This document shows, one piece after another, positions 62,254 to 64,000 of a stretch of 64,000 nucleotides of DNA. Location of the stretch: positions 1 through 64,000 of the forward strand of contig NZ_JACJSP010000002.1 of the NCBI RefSeq assembly GCF_014698235.1, in the 5' to 3' direction. The translations under genes were made by a program, and so were the position numbers. The first letter of the stretch is position 1. Each line of letters starts with the position of its first letter. Source of the DNA: Limnothrix sp. FACHB-406. GTDB lineage: Bacteria; Cyanobacteriota; Cyanobacteriia; CACIAM-69d. The notes beneath the pieces are model-generated. The model was not told the origin of the DNA. It ran no database searches and was given only the letters and a program-made list of their open reading frames with translations.

Positions 62254-63156
62254 ATGGAAGTTAGCGAATTGCTCGAACGCTACGCAGCCGGAGAGCGAGA
62301 TTTTGACCGCGTTGATTTGTCATCGGCGGATCTCAGTGGGGCCCTGTTGCCCGGTATTTCGCTCCAGGGGGCGGATTTATCAGGGGCCAAGTTGTCCGGC
62401 TCCAACTTGGAAGAAGGAAACCTGCGGGAAGCGCGTTTACTGAGCGTGGAGGCGAATCATGTGCAATGGCGTGGGATTAATCTCCGCGAGGTGAAATTGC
62501 GGGATGCGTCGTTGCGGGGAGCCAATTTGGTGAATGCGAACTGCATTGGGGCGGACTTGAGCGGCGTGGATTTGGGCGATCAGGCGAATTTGTCCGGTTG
62601 CTCGATGCGGGCCACCAAGTTGGTCGGGGCGAATTTGCGGGAAGCGGTGTTGATCGAGTCCAATCTCAGTGAAGCGGATTTGCATCAGGCCAACTTGGAA
62701 GGGGCCAACATGCGAGAGGCCACGTTGCACCACGCCAAGCTCACGGAAGCCAATTTGACCAAGGCGAACCTCACGCGGGCCAATTTGACCAAGGCCAATT
62801 TTTCAGATTCGGTGTTGGTGGGGGCGATGTTGCTGGAGGTTTATGCCAGTAGCACGGTGTTTTTGGCGGCGGACTTGTCCAGTTGCGACCTGCGGCGAGC
62901 CAAGGCGATCGGGGCGGATTTCACGGCGGCCAAACTGCTGAAGGGAAATTTGCGGGAAACCAATCTCAGTTGGTCAACGTTGCGCCAAGCGGATTTGAGC
63001 GATGCCAATTTGTTTCAGGCTCGCTTGCAATGGACGAATTTCAGCAGTGCTGTGCTGCGGGGGGCGGTGTTGATTGATGCGGATTTGTCCCAGGCCAACA
63101 CCCGGGCGGTGGTTTGGACGGGGGCGATCGGCCCGGATGGCCAAGCCCATTACTAA
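62254..63156 (+). CDS. Pentapeptide-repeat protein
   Basis: 300 residues with more than 40 tandem A(D/N)LXX pentapeptides from residue 23 to the end (LSSADLSGALLPGISLQGAD style). The right-handed quadrilateral beta-helix is typical of this family. Cyanobacteria have many; most are uncharacterised. The N-terminal 20 residues (MEVSELLERYAAGERDFDRV) are the usual capping helix. No enzymatic motif. Divergent from amt, 810 bp apart. Confidence 0.92.
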   Translation: MEVSELLERYAAGERDFDRVDLSSADLSGALLPGISLQGADLSGAKLSGSNLEEGNLREARLLSVEANHVQWRGINLREVKLRDASLRGANLVNANCIGADLSGVDLGDQANLSGCSMRATKLVGANLREAVLIESNLSEADLHQANLEGANMREATLHHAKLTEANLTKANLTRANLTKANFSDSVLVGAMLLEVYASSTVFLAADLSSCDLRRAKAIGADFTAAKLLKGNLRETNLSWSTLRQADLSDANLFQARLQWTNFSSAVLRGAVLIDADLSQANTRAVVWTGAIGPDGQAHY

Positions 63157-63303
63157 CAAGCTGTGGATTACCCCATTCAGCCGATCGATCAGGGGAATTG
63201 GCCCGCCAGTGCTGGGCTGCGCCGGTTGTTTAGCCTCCCGTCCCTGAACTCCAGAGCCTAAAGGCCCGGGGTCTTTTGCTCATTTGCTCAGTGGGTGCTG
63301 CGT

Positions 63304-64000
<697 letters not shown>

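Overview
The window is chromosomal DNA of a cyanobacterium. It carries the 5' part of psbA (photosystem II D1) and dense HIP1-type palindromes (GCGATCGC and its extensions). It also has cofG, a carboxysome-type beta-carbonic anhydrase, two Amt-type ammonium proteins with NtcA-like boxes upstream, and cobalamin genes. I cannot fix the genus. Coding sequence is moderately GC-rich, with AT-rich islands at about 8.7-9.8, 41.1-42.8, 44.2-45.8 and 47.8-48.6 kb.

Layout. 0-8.7 kb: psbA (partial, minus), cofG, a GNAT-like protein, cimA, a CHASE4 sensor kinase and fetB. 8.7-9.8 kb: AT-rich, with no convincing gene. 9.8-12.3 kb: a hybrid histidine kinase with a degenerate receiver. 12.5-16.9 kb: an accessory cluster on the minus strand. 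It holds a RelB-like antitoxin with a frameshifted RelE-like toxin, an NLR-like P-loop NTPase with nine TPRs, DUF2442, DUF4160 and DUF2283 proteins, and a small protein whose C-terminal motif matches the N-terminus of the NTPase. 17-24.5 kb: SRPBCC protein, hslO, tRNA-Ala(TGC), a ChW-repeat protein, GNAT, STAS and uvrC. 24.8-34.8 kb: a large RTX protein, an S9 peptidase resembling plastid glutamyl endopeptidase, a class A PBP, a small membrane protein and cysC. 34.8-40.2 kb: PhzF-like protein, chromate transporter, two GtrB-like glycosyltransferases and a Crp/Fnr regulator. 40.4-46.2 kb: a nuclease-rich accessory region (Uma2, GmrSD-like, Rpn, IS1 remnant) interrupted by an HxlR/flavodoxin pair. 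46.4-52.9 kb: cobK, a secreted SH3-like protein, DUF1993, lpdA, a TylF-like methyltransferase and cobI-cobH. 53.4-61.4 kb: an Amt-histidine kinase-receiver-nucleotidyl cyclase fusion, beta-carbonic anhydrase, an SGNH hydrolase and canonical amt. 62.2-64 kb: a pentapeptide-repeat protein and mtnP (partial).

Two systems stand out. First, the 1278-residue protein at 53400-57236 joins a complete Amt domain, with both pore histidines, to a histidine kinase, a receiver and a class III cyclase. A perfect GTA-N8-TAC box lies upstream with the canonical 22-nt spacing to a TA-starting -10. It looks like an ammonium-gated cyclic-nucleotide signalling protein under nitrogen control, beside a transport-type amt and a carbonic anhydrase. 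Second, the 13.1-16.9 kb cluster has the architecture of a bacterial NLR paired with a short helical effector through a shared amyloid-like motif. This would be an abortive or programmed-death type defence system. Both functional readings are inferences from domain content and motifs.
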